Origin: Euphorbia lathyris
Taxonomy: Eukaryota; Streptophyta; Magnoliopsida; Malpighiales; Euphorbiaceae
NCBI RefSeq assembly: GCF_963576675.1
Contig: NC_088916.1
Span: forward strand, 87,189,501 to 87,253,500
Length of the DNA stretch: 64,000 nt
Reading direction: 5' to 3'
In this document: positions 29,548 to 41,975 of the stretch, one piece after another
How positions within the stretch are numbered: position 1 is the first letter of the stretch
Layout: every line of letters begins with the position of its first letter
The notes under the pieces: model-generated
Seen by the model: only the letters and a program-made list of their open reading frames with translations
The model's database searches: none
Told to the model about the DNA's origin: nothing
Program-made: the position numbers and the translations under genes

Positions 29548-32500
29548 CCAAAAAGATGTAGTAGTAAATAAGGATTGGTGCGGAAAAGAGGGCAGCCCCT
29601 CTTCTTCTCAAAAGGGGCTTGGGCTCTCGGCCTTACTCAACAAGCACCTTTCTTAGTAAGGTTGCTTCTTTCCACTCATTGAAGATTCTATCTAAAAAAG
29701 AAGGTCAACGGGGGATAAAAAACTGGCTCTTACTGACACCATCTACGAGAAGGTGAGGTCTCTTTCTTTCCAGACGCCATACGGTTCGGTTTGCCTTAAA
29801 GCCTTAAAGACGAATAAGGGGAGGAGCTGTTTTCTATGTAATTACGGTCTTTGTTGCCCGTTGTTCCGGTCGAGCACTCTCTCTCTTTTCTTTGTCCAAT
29901 TCCATCTTACCAAACAAGACTGACTTCTGACCAACCCGCGAAGGGTTATGATGTTGGACCAGGTACGAAGAATGAATCTATATCTGTGTACGGAAGTTGC
30001 CGGCCGGCGGCCGCTCAACTGTTCGAGCGTAATGCAGTGGTGGTTGGTTCCGATTCGACAAGGGTAGAATGCCTGGTCGAAGGTCCAGTACAGTAGGTAT
30101 CAGGCGGGTTTTGGCTCCCGAGCAAGAACAAGAAAAAAAATAGGCGATGCACCATCCTTGCTGCTACATACGTTGACCTTGACTTGATGGATTCATCCAA
30201 TTGAACCCACACTCAAAGGAGGACCACAAGCTTGGGGATCGACGAAACAGAAAGTATCAGCATTAAGAGGGTTAGCAGTGAAAGAAAGAGCCCGACATTC
30301 ATTTCTTCATGAATATTCATAGCGGAGTCTACTAAAAAAGGGAGCAGACCAGCCTCATCGTGGTGATTAGAGGACATCTCTGATCGTTCACCTCTAATGT
30401 GTGTGGACACGTTCCCTCTCAGTTATATGATCAACGACATCAGTCGGCTAGAGAGCGGGGTTCTTTCGGGGAGGCAAAGTCGTACCCTCTACTGATGGAA
30501 CCCTCAGTTCGTAGGTCTTCGTCAACATGTTATGAGGCTCCAGTCTTCGGCGGGTCACCATTACTTGACTTAGAAAGACATCTGGGCAGCAGTGCGCCTG
30601 GTGCAAATGGCTTTCTTTTTTCATGATATACCAATCAGAATGGAGGGCCTACCTACGTACATGATTGATAGAATCACTACATAGGGGGGGCAACTTGATG
30701 CAGGAGAGGCATGAGTGCAGTTCGATCTTGTGGTGTATTCGTTTGTAGTGAGTAGGGCCTCTTTCTCGTTGATCAGTTCGCCTCTGTTCTATTGAAAGGT
30801 CTCTATTCCTACGGCGGTTTTGTCAACGAACGCGTCTCGGGCCGGATTTACTAACCTAACCCTTAGGGGGGCCTTTCCTTCCATAGTTGGGTGCTCCGCT
30901 TTAGTGTAATTGACGAAGGCTAGGCTAGGTTTGGTAATACCCAAAACAAATGAAAAGAGATCGGGGTCGATAGTTGGCAAGGAACTTTATCCTCCCCAAA
31001 ACCCAAAAAGGGTGCGGTCGAACTCTAATTCTTGAAATAAGTCGGGGCTCTTTTTCACCAAGTCTACCGGATATAAGATGATAGAAGGCGCAATGGTAGT
31101 TGCGTTGCACAAGACGGTGCCGTCTCACTTCGAGTTCCTTCCTTCGAAGTCAAATCTGATGATACGCTTCGGCGATGCGATGTTACCTACCAAATAAAAG
31201 TCCTGCTAGGTGATCGAAATCGCTCAGGGTAGTGAGGACTCACTCACCTACTCCTTCTAATCTAATAGTTTCTTCTATCTACGGAATTCAAAAGGCGACC
31301 CGCCGCGCCGGGCTATAAGATACAGTTGTTGTACTACTTGACTGGTAAGAAAAAGCTTACGTAAGAACTGGAAGACTCTTGTATGTACGGTAATCCTCTC
31401 TTCTGTAATTGGTGGACTCTTGCACAGAAAGGCTGACAGAAGCAACGTTTTTTAGCGCGCTTTTCATTTCAAGCGCTTTTCCTCTGCTAGCGGCGGGCGA
31501 CAAGGCAATGAAATTGGTTCAGTTGGAAGCCTAAGCCAAGAAGGTACGAACGAAGTGATGGGCCCCTTTAGAGATAGGGGCAGCTTTCTTGTGGTAGTAA
31601 TTGCGAACATCTCCCCTTTTTTCTTAGCGTGCAGAGTTTGCTTGCATGCCGCCTTAGGCACATCTCTCTTTCTTAATTTCATGCTGGCCTAATGAATGAA
31701 AGTCAGTCTTTTAGTAAGCCGTATATAAGCAGCTGTTTAGTGTAAAAAAAAAAGCAATTCTTTAGTGACCGCACCGAAAGGTACGTACGGTGGAGGTTGG
31801 TTGAAGATGATGTTACGCGGCGTTCAGAACCAGCCTTTAAGTGAATGAATTAGAAAGATTTGCCCATGGCACCTCGTTGGATAATCGTATTTTCAATGCT
31901 CGGTCTAACCAAGTTCATCTTTAAAGTTAAGTTAGTTAGGTGGCTCTTATCTTTTCTTTTGACCGCCCTTCGCCAGTGTGACAAAACAAGCGATTGCTTT
32001 GACAAGTTAAGTTATTACAATACAAAACAAAAGGGCAGGGCAGTAGTTGCCACTTTAAGACTCTATCAGCTTCTTTCTGATCCTATACTCGAAGAGAAGA
32101 AAAAGAGAAGACATACGAAGTAGTTTCGCAAGTAATGGGTCCTTACCGTCGTTAAAATAAGAGCACCTGGCTCTGCCCATTCACAAGGACTCGATTCGAT
32201 TGTTTTCCAACAATGTTGAGCCTGGTATGTAAGCCATGTATCTGGTAGGAAGGACAAGTTGGTCAGCCGGTTAGTTGAGAATAAAAGAAAGGTATCGGCT
32301 TCCTTCAATGTACGGAGGCATTCAAGTAGGTAAAGACAGAATGAACAGTTAGTCGGGCCGGTGCGAGCAGATCCAATACCAAGACTCTTCCTAGAGAGAG
32401 AACAAGGATAACTTCAAAGGATGACTTATAGGAGGGTTGACCGGAAAAAACAATTTACCTCTCTCCGTCTTATTCCACAGGAGCTGGTCTTTCCTTCCTG

Positions 32501-32684
32501 TGAAAAGAAAAGGGTTTGATCTACTCTCAGCATCGGGAAATTGCATAATTAGAGAACTGGGAGATGAGATAAGAAAGAAGTTGGCTTCTAGGTATGCTGT
32601 AACATCTAAAGAAGGAGCTTGAGTCCATCGGTATGAATTCGCTTCTGCTCTATCTTCATAAGCTTGACCGAGAAGAAAAGTAGA
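29548..32684. other. Mitochondrial-type non-coding DNA
   Basis: About 3.1 kb with no recognised gene. Several 60-90-codon frames exist on both strands (for example 29851-30096, 30213-30410 and 31860-32123), but none shows a motif I can name and they overlap each other. The segment near 31300 (GGCGACCCGCCGCGCCGGGC) is GC-rich, as is often seen in plant mitochondrial intergenic DNA. Confidence 0.4.
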
Positions 32685-33150
32685 AAGTGGCGAAGAGCCG
32701 ACATCGAGGTGCCAAACCTTCCCATCGATGTGAGCTCTTGGGGAAGATCAGCCTGTTATCCCTAGAGTAACTTTTATCCGTTGAGCGACGGCCCTTCCAC
32801 TCGGCACCGTCGGATCACTAAGGCCGACTTTCATCCCTGCTCGACAGGTGGGTCTTGCAGTCAAGCTCCCTTCTGCCTTTGCACTCGAGGGCCAATCTCC
32901 GGACCTCACCTCTGCTTTTTTGGAGTACGGGATCACTCGAAGGGGAAGATAGAACAGAACCTGTCAGTTACGCCTTTAGGGGATGCTACGGTGCCTTAGC
33001 TGGTTCCCGATCCTCCTCCAAAAGTTCGACCAATCGTTCGAGCTGGAACCCGCCAGGGATACGCATCCTTTCCAGCTCCCTCAACCGACTGAGTCAGTCA
33101 GCCAGGTATTGGTTGCACACCTTGGAAATCCGCGGTCGGTGTGAGTAAAC
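32685..33150 (-). rRNA. rrn26: Partial mitochondrial 26S rRNA gene (domain V region)
   Basis: On the minus strand this includes the conserved large-subunit rRNA run GGATAACAGGCTGATC, followed by AGAGCTCACATCGATGG and GGCACCTCGATGTCGGCTC. Upstream are CTTGACTGCAAGACC and GTCGAGCAGGGATGAAAGTC. These correspond to domain V near the peptidyl-transferase centre. Both ends break off: similarity stops just after CTCTTCGCCACTT at about 32685 and fades upstream beyond about 33150. Only about 0.45 kb of a gene of roughly 3.3 kb is present, so it cannot make a ribosomal RNA. The upstream part (about 32950-33120) differs from bacterial 23S, as expected for the plant mitochondrial expansion. Confidence 0.85.
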
Positions 33151-36100
33151 ATTGAATTTCGTTATTCATATCAAAACAATAACGAACCCTAGGATACCAA
33201 AGAGTGCAAAAGGACTTACCCATCCACAGTGGCAATTCTGACATCATTTGATACCAGGAATGCAACTCGTATGGGAATGCCCGAAAAAAGGCGCAAAACC
33301 GCTTTTATAGTGGCCATAGGATTGGTTAATTATCGGTGGTCTGGTCTCTCCCTCGTTAGTACTACTGGTCTAGGTTTTTATTCTTTCTAGTGTTACACAA
33401 AAAGAAAGTATAAGGGCCTCTAAACATGGAAATTTGCGTTGGCTTCTTTTCGCTCCTCTCCTTATCAAGAGAGCTGCTTTCGCTCGTTCACTGCGTTCAC
33501 TGCTTTTCGCACCTTAAGAATCTCTTACTTATTACAGAAAGACAAAAAACAAACCCCCTCCACCGGAGTCGGTAGAGCCTGTGGGTCAGTCTTTTTCCCT
33601 CGCCCTGGGGAATCGTAGCTCGGTCTCTGCTTATTATGCTGGTACCTAAGAAGGTATGGGGCGACCCCATGTTACTAATCGAAAACATTCGTTTCGAGAC
33701 CCCCATGTGTCCTTTGATGCTAACTGAGCTACCGAAGCGATGTTGGTTAGGATTGCAAGAGACATCGCTTTAGTCGGGCAATATCCGATGTCGGAAGAAC
33801 AAGAACTGAATAGGGAATTCTTCTTCCCTGGTACCTTAAAGTCTTCACCGTTTGAGAAGACCCGAATCTGAGTGGCTTATTTTATTAGTCTAGCTCTAGT
33901 GGAACAGGAACTCATAATCCCAAGAAGAAGGGGAAAGGATTTAGCTTTTCGAGACCAGTACATACAAAGATCGTTGACGCGAAGTACGAGGCACATTTCC
34001 TTCCGAGCTTAAAAAGACTCACCAACCGGCCGATCGCTTCGCTTGTCCCATACCGGAAGTTTTGACCTACCCAACTGGGACTTTCCGGGCATAAAACGTT
34101 AAGGTGCTCCTCCGCATGGTTAAGCCTACTCCTCAATAAACATCTCATCCACTGAAGATCCTACTCCTCGTCTTCCTCTATGAGGCTACTACTCGACTCG
34201 GTATATTCGTACTGTTCGGACTAAACTCGGACTGATCTACTCATGCTGGACCGACTGTGCAATACCAACAATGGAGCATGCCGCCCGTCCACGGAGGCAT
34301 GATGTTAGGAAGGCCGACCGACCACTAAATAAAGCCAGCCTCAAAACTCTGGGACCAAAGTCAAAGACAGAGGAAAGGAGTGCAGCCACTATGACTGCCG
34401 AGGAGGGACCCTTATGACTGGCAAAGAGTTCCTCTTAATCACAGGCCAAGATCAGAGAAGTGAACCTGATGAATGGCCAGCAGGGAAAACTATGACTTTG
34501 AAGGCCGGTTGAAGGCAAGGAAGCGGAGAAGAAGAGCGGAATGCCACTCTACTTGATCGGAAACAGCCTTTCCTTAGATACGAGATTGATTGAGTATGGT
34601 AGGGATCAGAGCTCCCCTCCCACTCTTCCTAAGACTGAGGCGAAGAGAAGCAGGGCGGAAGCTCGACCATCCATCGGCTTCAGATTGTTTTTTTTCTAAG
34701 GAATCAAACTCAAAGTCTGGTTGTGCCCGAGCAAGGGCTTTCTATATGCAATTGATTGAGTAGCCAGCACCTTCGATTGAAAGGGTAAGAGTTCCGGCTG
34801 TTGCTGTCATAGTAGCGGAATGCAACTCCCACTCAACTAGCCGGAGATGAGATGGAGAAGACTCCTCACATCAAGCAAGTCAGCCACCTAAAAGCATGAC
34901 TTCTCCCGCTTGGCTTAATGGACGAACGAAGAAGGAATGGTCTCCTAATGGTCTAGCTCCCGAGCCCATGAACCATGAAAGATAGCTAGTTGGCACAAAC
35001 GGCTTCGTGTGATCCGTCCGGGTAAAGCCATCAATGAAGCCCAACTCAAAGCATTAGGTTTCCCATTCTCTTGCAAGAAGGCACAAAAGCAAGAGTCCAG
35101 TCAGAAGATTAGCTCCATCTCATGGAGTAGGGTGAACAGTCGATTCATGTCTTCTATCTCCCCTCGGGAAAGCACTCTTCCTTCAAACGCTGCTTCCAGC
35201 GGATATGGGGTTGAAAAAGCTTCTACGGAACAAAAAACCCCAGGAATTGAGTTCTTCTTCTTATGGGGAAGAGTGAACACTATGACTGGTAGGGCCCCCT
35301 CCTTATCTGAGTTCGCACCTGATAATCGTATCATCAAAAAGACATTGACTGGACTTGAGAGCATTCTCATTGAGTAGGTATGAGCGATCCCCTGCCAATA
35401 ACTTGACTTTGATTTCACTCTGACTTGCCCAAATCTATGAATTGCGTCATATAAGGATCAAGAGAGATGACTTTTGTCATATCGATCATCAGTCAAAGGG
35501 GCGGGTTAGGCGAGGCAACTAGCCCATCCTTGCTAGAACAATTGACTACCAGACTTGTATACAAGAATCAAAGAGAAAGGGGCTCTATCGATGAGAGCTT
35601 AGTTGAAAGACTATGTATGGGATGTTCTTTCTATAGAGTGATAAACAGAGGAATCTTGCTTTCTAAAAGCTATAGTCAGGCAGAAGGCAGTGTGCAGTCA
35701 GCCAGTAGATGACACCAGAGAGGGATTTGTCAAAGCACGGATAGGAGCTCTACCACGATATGATCTCTCTCATTGAGAAAGCGCTATCAAAGCCGCTATC
35801 CCAATAGCTTCGTTCAGAAGCGAACAACCACTAAATTGCTTGTTAAATGGAGGAGCGGAAGGGGCCAAGTCAACGACTGAGGCCAGAAGGTATGTGAAAG
35901 TAGAAGCCAGGGACAGAGAGAGCGGAGGAGAGGACTGATTGAATGAATGTAATTTCACGCTGATAGGAATGGGGGTTCTCCCTGTATATTCTCTTTCTCC
36001 TGTCTTATTGATCAATGGTGTGCCATGAGATGCTTCGCCTGGAGGATCATTCATGGTGAAGGAAGATCCCAACATGATCTACTCGGTCAAGTCTGATTAA

Positions 36101-37620
36101 AGCACTCCAACCAACCCAACAAAACAAGCAATGGGTACTACTGGAATGAAATCGGCATCTAATTTCATTTGGGTCGGGATCCAATTCGCTTATAGAAGAA
36201 ATTGATTGATATTGATTTTTCCCAGCCGCATTGTCATGAAGAGGAAGTGAGATGATGACAAGTGAACCTCTCCTTTAATCTTCCCTAAGAAGAATTAATA
36301 CAGTGAACTAAGATCCAGCTGGCAAATCAAAGTGTACCCATGTTCTAACAAATGGCTTGTTAAATATGACCGGAGCAACGCGGATCCACATTTGACCGAT
36401 AAATCTTTCTATCTCGGCCATAACTAATAGGTAATCAGGAGTTTCAGGAGGATTACCTAACATTACCCCGAACCTAAAATAATCAAGTGTCGTGAAGTCA
36501 GGCTAAACATGAAAATCAGAATAAATTAGCTGGAGTTATAAACAAATAGGTTCATCAAGGGGCATTAGCTGTGGGTCGATCATGAATAAGGTTACCTCCA
36601 TTGGCTGGGGAAGATGATTCGGCCGGATACGAATGAACGAGAAATCGACCTCGATCAATTCATGCTGCCAACTCTTTGCCACAATGGCTAATCCGGATAT
36701 CTATCTGGGGCTATAACCTATTTCTTGGCTAGCGGCATGAACCATTGAATCAGGTAAGGTTTTCGGGTGCTTAGGTCGGCCGATAGAAATTGTTTTCGGT
36801 TCCGAAGGAAAGGCTGGATGGTCGGTCACTCATCTATGATAGATCGATGAAAGGCTTGCTGTTTGATCTCAAGGAAACTTAAGGAGGAATAATAAGTAAG
36901 TTACGAGTACTTGATTGTATTGTATGGTTAAGGAACGAATAAACTAGGTTATATACATTGCGGGCCCTTTCAGCTCCGCCTTCACTCCTAGCTCACAATG
37001 GGAATCTGCCCAATGTTCGTTTGGCAGCTCAGCTCTATACTTGTTCACTAGCGTCATCTATTTCCGAACAGGTGCAAGCGTTCACATCTGGATTCGTATC
37101 TAGCTTCGGATCTGGAGAGACATGAATGGATGCTGGAACGGGTCTCGAGTAAACTGCATGCGTACTGCTTTTATTTTGGAGCTTGGCTTTTCAGCCGTAG
37201 CTTGCTGCTCGCTTCGGATCGATCTGTGCCCAGCCATGAATCAAAGATTCCTCCTGGCGAGGAGGGCCGAGCCGTGAAGGAAACAGCAAAACGAGGTGCT
37301 CTTAGTCTCAGCCACCTTATCAGAACAGAACGTTCCTTCCGCAAGGCCGATATCTTTCGTAGCAGCCAAGCTCTTAAAACTCCAGTGCGCACGTAGGCGT
37401 CGAAAGAGCACTCCGTGCCTCTCTATTCCCCGCGATACAAGTCTTATAGTGGGCAGTCGTTTGAGAACGAGACCAAGAAATCCCTTGTACCCTCCAAGGT
37501 TTTTACTAATGGTAGTTCACCCCCTGGGGGAAGTATCCCTGGTCTATATTCGAAACCTATTTATCTACCTATCTTTTCTGGTTTACCGATTCAAAACCTA
37601 TCTTTTTTCGTTCGATTAAA
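33151..37620. other. Mitochondrial-type non-coding DNA with one unassigned frame
   Basis: No known gene recognised. The stretch 33170-33340 reads on the minus strand as ATIKAVLRLFSGIPIRVAFL, followed by SNDVRIATVDG and then GTAAGT. This could be a diverged exon end, but I cannot name a family. The 78-codon minus-strand frame at 33912-34148 is likewise unassigned. Confidence 0.35.
35009..35377 (+). CDS. Hypothetical ORF, 122 codons
   Basis: One of the longer open frames in the mitochondrial-type block. It is Ser/Lys-rich and has no transmembrane segment, signal peptide or family motif that I recognise. An open frame of similar length covers the opposite strand (35101-35418). Plant mitochondrial DNA contains many chance or chimeric ORFs of this size, so expression is doubtful. 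Confidence 0.15.
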   Translation: MIRPGKAINEAQLKALGFPFSCKKAQKQESSQKISSISWSRVNSRFMSSISPRESTLPSNAASSGYGVEKASTEQKTPGIEFFFLWGRVNTMTGRAPSLSEFAPDNRIIKKTLTGLESILIE

Positions 37621-38223
37621 TTAAAGAGTTGAGAGTGGATTTCCTTTCTTTACAAATTCTGTATTTGTTCCGCGAGTGAATTCATATTTCTCATCACAAG
37701 AAGAGAAGTCAAAGATTAGGTCCAAGCCCGATTGCACCCGCTGTTTAACAACACTAAAAGGTAGAGCTAAAAATGACTTCATCAAGACGATTATCTGCAT
37801 CCCGGACCTTGCCATTAGTACATGAGTAGACTGCTTTCTGACTAGAAAATTAGATGATAAAAGCACTTTCTCTCCCCTACTGTACTCTCTGTTCTTTCTT
37901 TCTTCATAAGTCATCAAGGATCTTAGGCAACCGGTGACCGGCTTCGCGAGACCATTTCGGTCTACACATGGCTCAGCTCTTTGGGCGGAGGTTTCTCGAT
38001 CAACTATTTGACTTTTTTGAAGAAAGACAGTAAAAGAAGCTTTTTCTTCTTCTCTTATGATATTTCTAGTTAGTGCTCCATGAGAACATACTTTGATATT
38101 CGTAGACGAAATTCCTTTCTTTTGCTGGAAAGATGAGAGAGCTGACCAGAAATTAAAGATGAAATAGCTGGTCCAGCGATCGATGACATTCAGAAGTCTG
38201 GCACTACATTGCTTTATAGTCAA
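37621..38223 (-). CDS. Hypothetical ORF, 200 codons
   Basis: This is the longest open frame in the mitochondrial-type block. It begins MTIKQCSARLLNVIDRW and ends at a stop at 37621. The product would be basic and Ser-rich, with one moderately hydrophobic stretch (SYFIFNFW) near residue 20 and another (MQIIVLMKSFLALPFSVV) near residue 145. Neither is a clear membrane anchor. I recognise no family. Plant mitochondrial genomes hold unique ORFs, some chimeric and linked to male sterility, but nothing here shows a piece of a known mitochondrial gene. It may be chance. Confidence 0.3.
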   Translation of the reverse strand: MTIKQCSARLLNVIDRWTSYFIFNFWSALSSFQQKKGISSTNIKVCSHGALTRNIIREEEKASFTVFLQKSQIVDRETSAQRAEPCVDRNGLAKPVTGCLRSLMTYEERKNREYSRGEKVLLSSNFLVRKQSTHVLMARSGMQIIVLMKSFLALPFSVVKQRVQSGLDLIFDFSSCDEKYEFTRGTNTEFVKKGNPLSTL

Positions 38224-38431
38224 GAAAGATAGGAAGGCGTCCGCCTAACTAACCATAGGAAGAGGGGCACCCGTGCAAGCAAGTCCTTTCTCTGGGCCAA
38301 TGGTGAATCATCCAGATCTGGGCTCAAGTCGAATTCCTCAATTGCTTCCGCTTCGATGAGAGTAAGAGAGGCACTTAAGCCCTGCTTGCTTCAATGTCTT
38401 TGTCTTTCTGGACTCATAAGCGGTAGGGTGG

Positions 38432-38656
38432 TCATATAACTATTTCATATATAAAGTCAAGTACAAATCCGTTAAATCTGATCGGGAAGTGGCTGTTGTC
38501 GGCGCTATGGGACTTTGTTTGATAGTCCCAGGTATTATTCCCCCTTTTCTCTTCTAGAGCGAGATGGTAGCCGCCAGGAAGTCTTCTAAAAAAATTCCCA
38601 ATCTCGTCTATAAGAGCAGGTTCCTCCCCGCTATGCCACTTTATAGGCGTAATCAC
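38432..38656 (-). CDS. Hypothetical ORF, 74 codons
   Basis: This short open frame lies on the same strand and upstream of the 200-codon ORF. It starts MITPIKWHSGEEPALIDEI and contains GNFFRRLPGGYHLALEE. Its composition is more protein-like than its neighbours, but I recognise no family. A 208-bp gap with stops separates it from the ORF at 37621-38223. Confidence 0.15.
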   Translation of the reverse strand: MITPIKWHSGEEPALIDEIGNFFRRLPGGYHLALEEKRGNNTWDYQTKSHSADNSHFPIRFNGFVLDFIYEIVI

Positions 38657-39871
38657 TGAGAGACTTCCCCTCTTTTTGTTAGTCTACCGGCTGGAAAAAA
38701 CCCTCTCTTTTTCATTCCCTTCTTCTTCTACGTATGCCTATGCCCCTGATTAAGTAGTTTTCTTAAGGTTGGGTCGGCTACTCCTACTCCTTGATCTGGG
38801 CATACAAGAGGGCTTTGGGTTTGGAAGTTGGGGTGGGGGGAGTCCGCCTAGGTGAATATCCTGACTTCTCATTTTCTGCTGTCTTTGACTTCGGAGCTGG
38901 TCTATCTGTGACCAGCCAGGCTACTCCTTTCCATTCCCTCAACGGTTTGGTAATCGGCTAATCTAGTTGCTTAGACCTTCCGGTCGCCGATGGTTTAAGA
39001 GTTGCGTTGGCGTGACGCTAATCTACTATACGGATATTCTAGTGCTTGAGTTAAACTCATGTTATGCCTTTGTCCCAGTTGTTGGATAATACAACTATTT
39101 TATTTGCTGTCGGATTTCCCGATGTTTTTTTTAGCAGCTAAACTGATTGCCCTGAAGCAAGTAACTTCACTTCAAGCTTTCGAGTCCTATTCCCCAATGC
39201 ACTTACTTTGGGTGTTAAGCATATCATCATTACAGTTCCCTGTAAGCCTATCCAATTGCGCAAGCCCTTCAAGTTCCATTTCCAATATCGGTATTACCTT
39301 ATCCCATTTCATTGGTTGTTTAAAGGAAAGCACATCCAGCTAGTGCCATTCCTTCTGCATGGGAGATCTAACGATGAGAGAGAGATAGATTTCTTGCCTT
39401 GGCTGGTAACACTTTCCTATGACCATTCCCAATCCCCCTTTTGCCATTTCAGTTGGCAAAGGCTAGCCATAAGCAGTTACTCTTTTTCAAGCCATCTGAC
39501 AAGGGAAATTCAGCAGAAAAGCTTCTCTTTATCTCATTAGAACGAGATAAAGGCTATTCATCAATTACGGGTAAAACCACCTATTCCTATTTGCTTCGCT
39601 TTATCCTTCTTTCGCTTATTCACCTAGTCATTCTAGAAATGAAATCACATGTTCAAACCTAGATTTATGCTTTATTCCTCGCTTTCCCTTCTTTGCTTTG
39701 CCTTGCCCCTAGCCTTGGGGCTTTGCTTTCCCGATTCTGTCTTTGTTTAGTGAGTGAGTTATATAGAAGACTAAGTCAAAACTGAATTCCTTAGCTTGGG
39801 GACAAGCCCTATTTCTCCAGTTCCCTAGCTCTACTTTCTATATTCAATATATACGGTAAACTAACCTTAAC

Positions 39872-39918
39872 CCCCTATTCTCTTGCAGAAAGATCAGTTC
39901 CTTTTACCGATTAAAACC
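39872..39918. repeat. About 50-bp repeat, copy 1 of 2
   Basis: It contains CCCTATTCTCTTGCAGAAAG and ATCAGTTCCTTT, then a variable CGATTAA part. The second copy is at 42439-42494, in the same orientation, with small indels. Confidence 0.8.
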
Positions 39919-40264
39919 CTATCTTTTTGCCTTCTTTCTTTGCCTTTGCGCTTTCGCCTACTCATTCTAGAAATGAAATCATGTGTGAAAACCCATATTT
40001 ATGTTTTATTCCTCGCTTTGCTTGCCTTTGCTTCCTTGGGGCTTGCTTCGTGACTTGCTTGCTGGCTTTGCTTTGCTTACCCTTGGGGAACTTGCTTGCT
40101 GGCTTTGCTTTGTTCCCGTTCTTTCTTTCCAAACCCTCGGACTTCTACTTCTTACTTAGTGGGTAAAGAAAGAGGCATATAGGCTTCAATACCTCTGGAG
40201 CATGCCCCATCAATTACGTATTTAATACTCATTGGTGACCTTCCTACCGGTTTTGGCTGCTTAG

Positions 40265-40370
40265 CAATCCTTTTCCCGATCCTGCTTATGAGCCTCTAGC
40301 CGGCTTGGAACTCACTTTCTTTACCCGGTTTGGAACTCACTTTCTTTACCCTGCTTTCTTCTAGCTGCTT
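40265..40370. repeat. Local tandem duplication
   Basis: GGTTTGGAACTCACTTTCTT, or its GGCTTGG variant, followed by TACCC, is repeated twice in succession and leads into CTGCTTTCTTCTAGCTGCTT. It is one of several small near-tandem duplications in this part. Confidence 0.7.
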
Positions 40371-40518
40371 AGGAACCCTTTTCTCTAGCCTGCCTATTAG
40401 GCTTTTTCACCTCCAAGTCTGGTTTTTAACCGGTAACCTTATCAGACTCCCTAGCGGCCCTAGGCTTCATGCTTTCTTTGCCCTGCTTTCTTTTAGTGCC
40501 TCTAGCCCGGCTTTAGGC

Positions 40519-40575
40519 CTTCGAGAGCCATCAAAGCTTTCCTTCGAGAGCCATCAAAGCTTTCCTTCGAGAGCA
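40519..40575. repeat. 24-bp tandem repeat, about 2.5 copies
   Basis: The unit CCTTCGAGAGCCATCAAAGC plus TTTC occurs twice exactly, and a third copy breaks off after CCTTCGAGAGC. Confidence 0.85.
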
Positions 40576-40873
40576 TCCTTTCAGATGTTCATCAATTACA
40601 TTACATTATCTTAGTAATAGAATTAGTAAGAGCTCAGCCTCAACAAGAGAGCACTGCCTATGAAGAAAGGGCTAAACTAATCGCGGTACACTTTGTATAT
40701 CTTATCTTTATTGCTTTCATTCGTTACTTGCTTTCTCCAGTTAATTATACTCTTCGTTCCGACGACTAGCTTACTTTATTCGTTACTTCGAACGTAAACA
40801 GACTAGCTAGCTTGACCTTCTCTTACGATATGAGATCTTAGCCAAGAGATCGGGCTACTCCTAAGGTAAGGGC

Positions 40874-40930
40874 AGTATGCCTCTCCGGGTAACTAGGAGT
40901 TCCCCACGTCCGTACCTTTGGTTGAGCATC
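40874..40930. repeat. About 50-bp repeat with palindrome, copy 1 of 2
   Basis: CCTCTCCGGGTAACTAGGAG is followed by TTCCCCAC and CGTACCTTTGGT. The related copy is at 44168-44220, where the centre is a perfect inverted repeat. Confidence 0.8.
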
Positions 40931-41385
40931 TTTGAACCTCTGGGAACTGGAACCTAGCCTGGACCAACAATTCTTTGCCTATTCGAGAAGGTCTATCTGT
41001 GTGGAATATGCCATAGGCGCACCTTCACAGGCTCGGATGCCCTATTTTTAGGCTAGGTAAAGTGGATCATAGGATCTATCATTGGCTGTCCGTCTTACCT
41101 TGTAGGGTTGGAGTGGAGATGTGGCCACCTTCGCTTTCTCCCGAGCTCAAAGGCTCCTATGCGGCCCGGGTAAAAGCTCATATTAGCCTCGTTGGAACGA
41201 GCTTAGAACAGAAACTTCGTTTCTTAGAAACGCATCTGAAACCGGAAAAAAGGTTGCTATTAGGCTATAATTAGCCTATTTGTACCGAGCGTAAAAGCTC
41301 CTACTTGCCCTTCAATTACGCTCCAAAGCTTCTCAAAGGCTCCTATGCGGCCCCTCAATTACGGGTAAAAGCGGCTATTTGTACC

Positions 41386-41519
41386 TTGCTGAGCAATCTA
41401 GGTTCAGAACAGCCAATTCATGTTCTAAAATCTAGAATTTTAGATAAAAAAGTTGCTAAAAGCCGGGTTTTTTCGATGAAAATCTATGATTTTAGAAAAG
41501 ATGCTATCTTATGATATTA
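41386..41519. repeat. Dispersed repeat, copy B
   Basis: It has the same order of motifs as 14099-14257: TTGCTGAGCAATCTAGGT, then AGTTGCTAAAAGCCGGG, TTTTTTCGATGAAAATCT and ATCTTATGATATTA. Just upstream are two copies of AAAGGCTCCTATGCGGCCC, at about 41148 and 41336. Confidence 0.8.
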
Positions 41520-41814
41520 GCAATCGAATGCGGAATTGAATCTTACGGGAAACTCAGTCTAAGTGAAAGCAGAGCAGAAACGAAGTTTCATCTCCATCAA
41601 AGTCTTCATCCTCTGTAGCTGCCGTGTGGGAACCAACTCGTCTGTGGGTCGTCTTTCTTCTCGGCGTAGACCATAGCTCCGGAACTACACCTATTCTATT
41701 GGTGTAGCGTATGAACCCATAGCGTATGAACCTAAATCTATTGGTCTACCTATTACTGAGATTGGTAAAGACGAAAATCTCGTAGATGATTCAAGAAAGC
41801 TTACTGAACCTAGA

Positions 41815-41975
41815 TTGCTGAGCAATCTAGATTTATCACTGCCAAAGAATGTTCTAAAATCTATCATTTTAGATGAAAAAAGTTGCTAAAAGCCGGGTTT
41901 TTTCGATGAAAATCTCTGATTTTGCAAAATATGCTATCTTATGATATTAAGAAAATAGAACTACTAAGGTAAAGT
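41815..41975. repeat. Dispersed repeat, copy C
   Basis: It lies about 430 bp after copy B and in the same orientation. It is closer to copy A at its right end (GATATTAAGAAAATAGAACT, then CTAAGGTAAAG) and to copy B in the centre (GCCGGGTTTTTTCGATG). Confidence 0.8.

Noticed and set aside
33590..33740. Possible tRNA or rRNA near the rrn26 fragment
   Set aside because: Short tRNA-like words (CTAACTGAGCTACC) occur, but no cloverleaf could be built.
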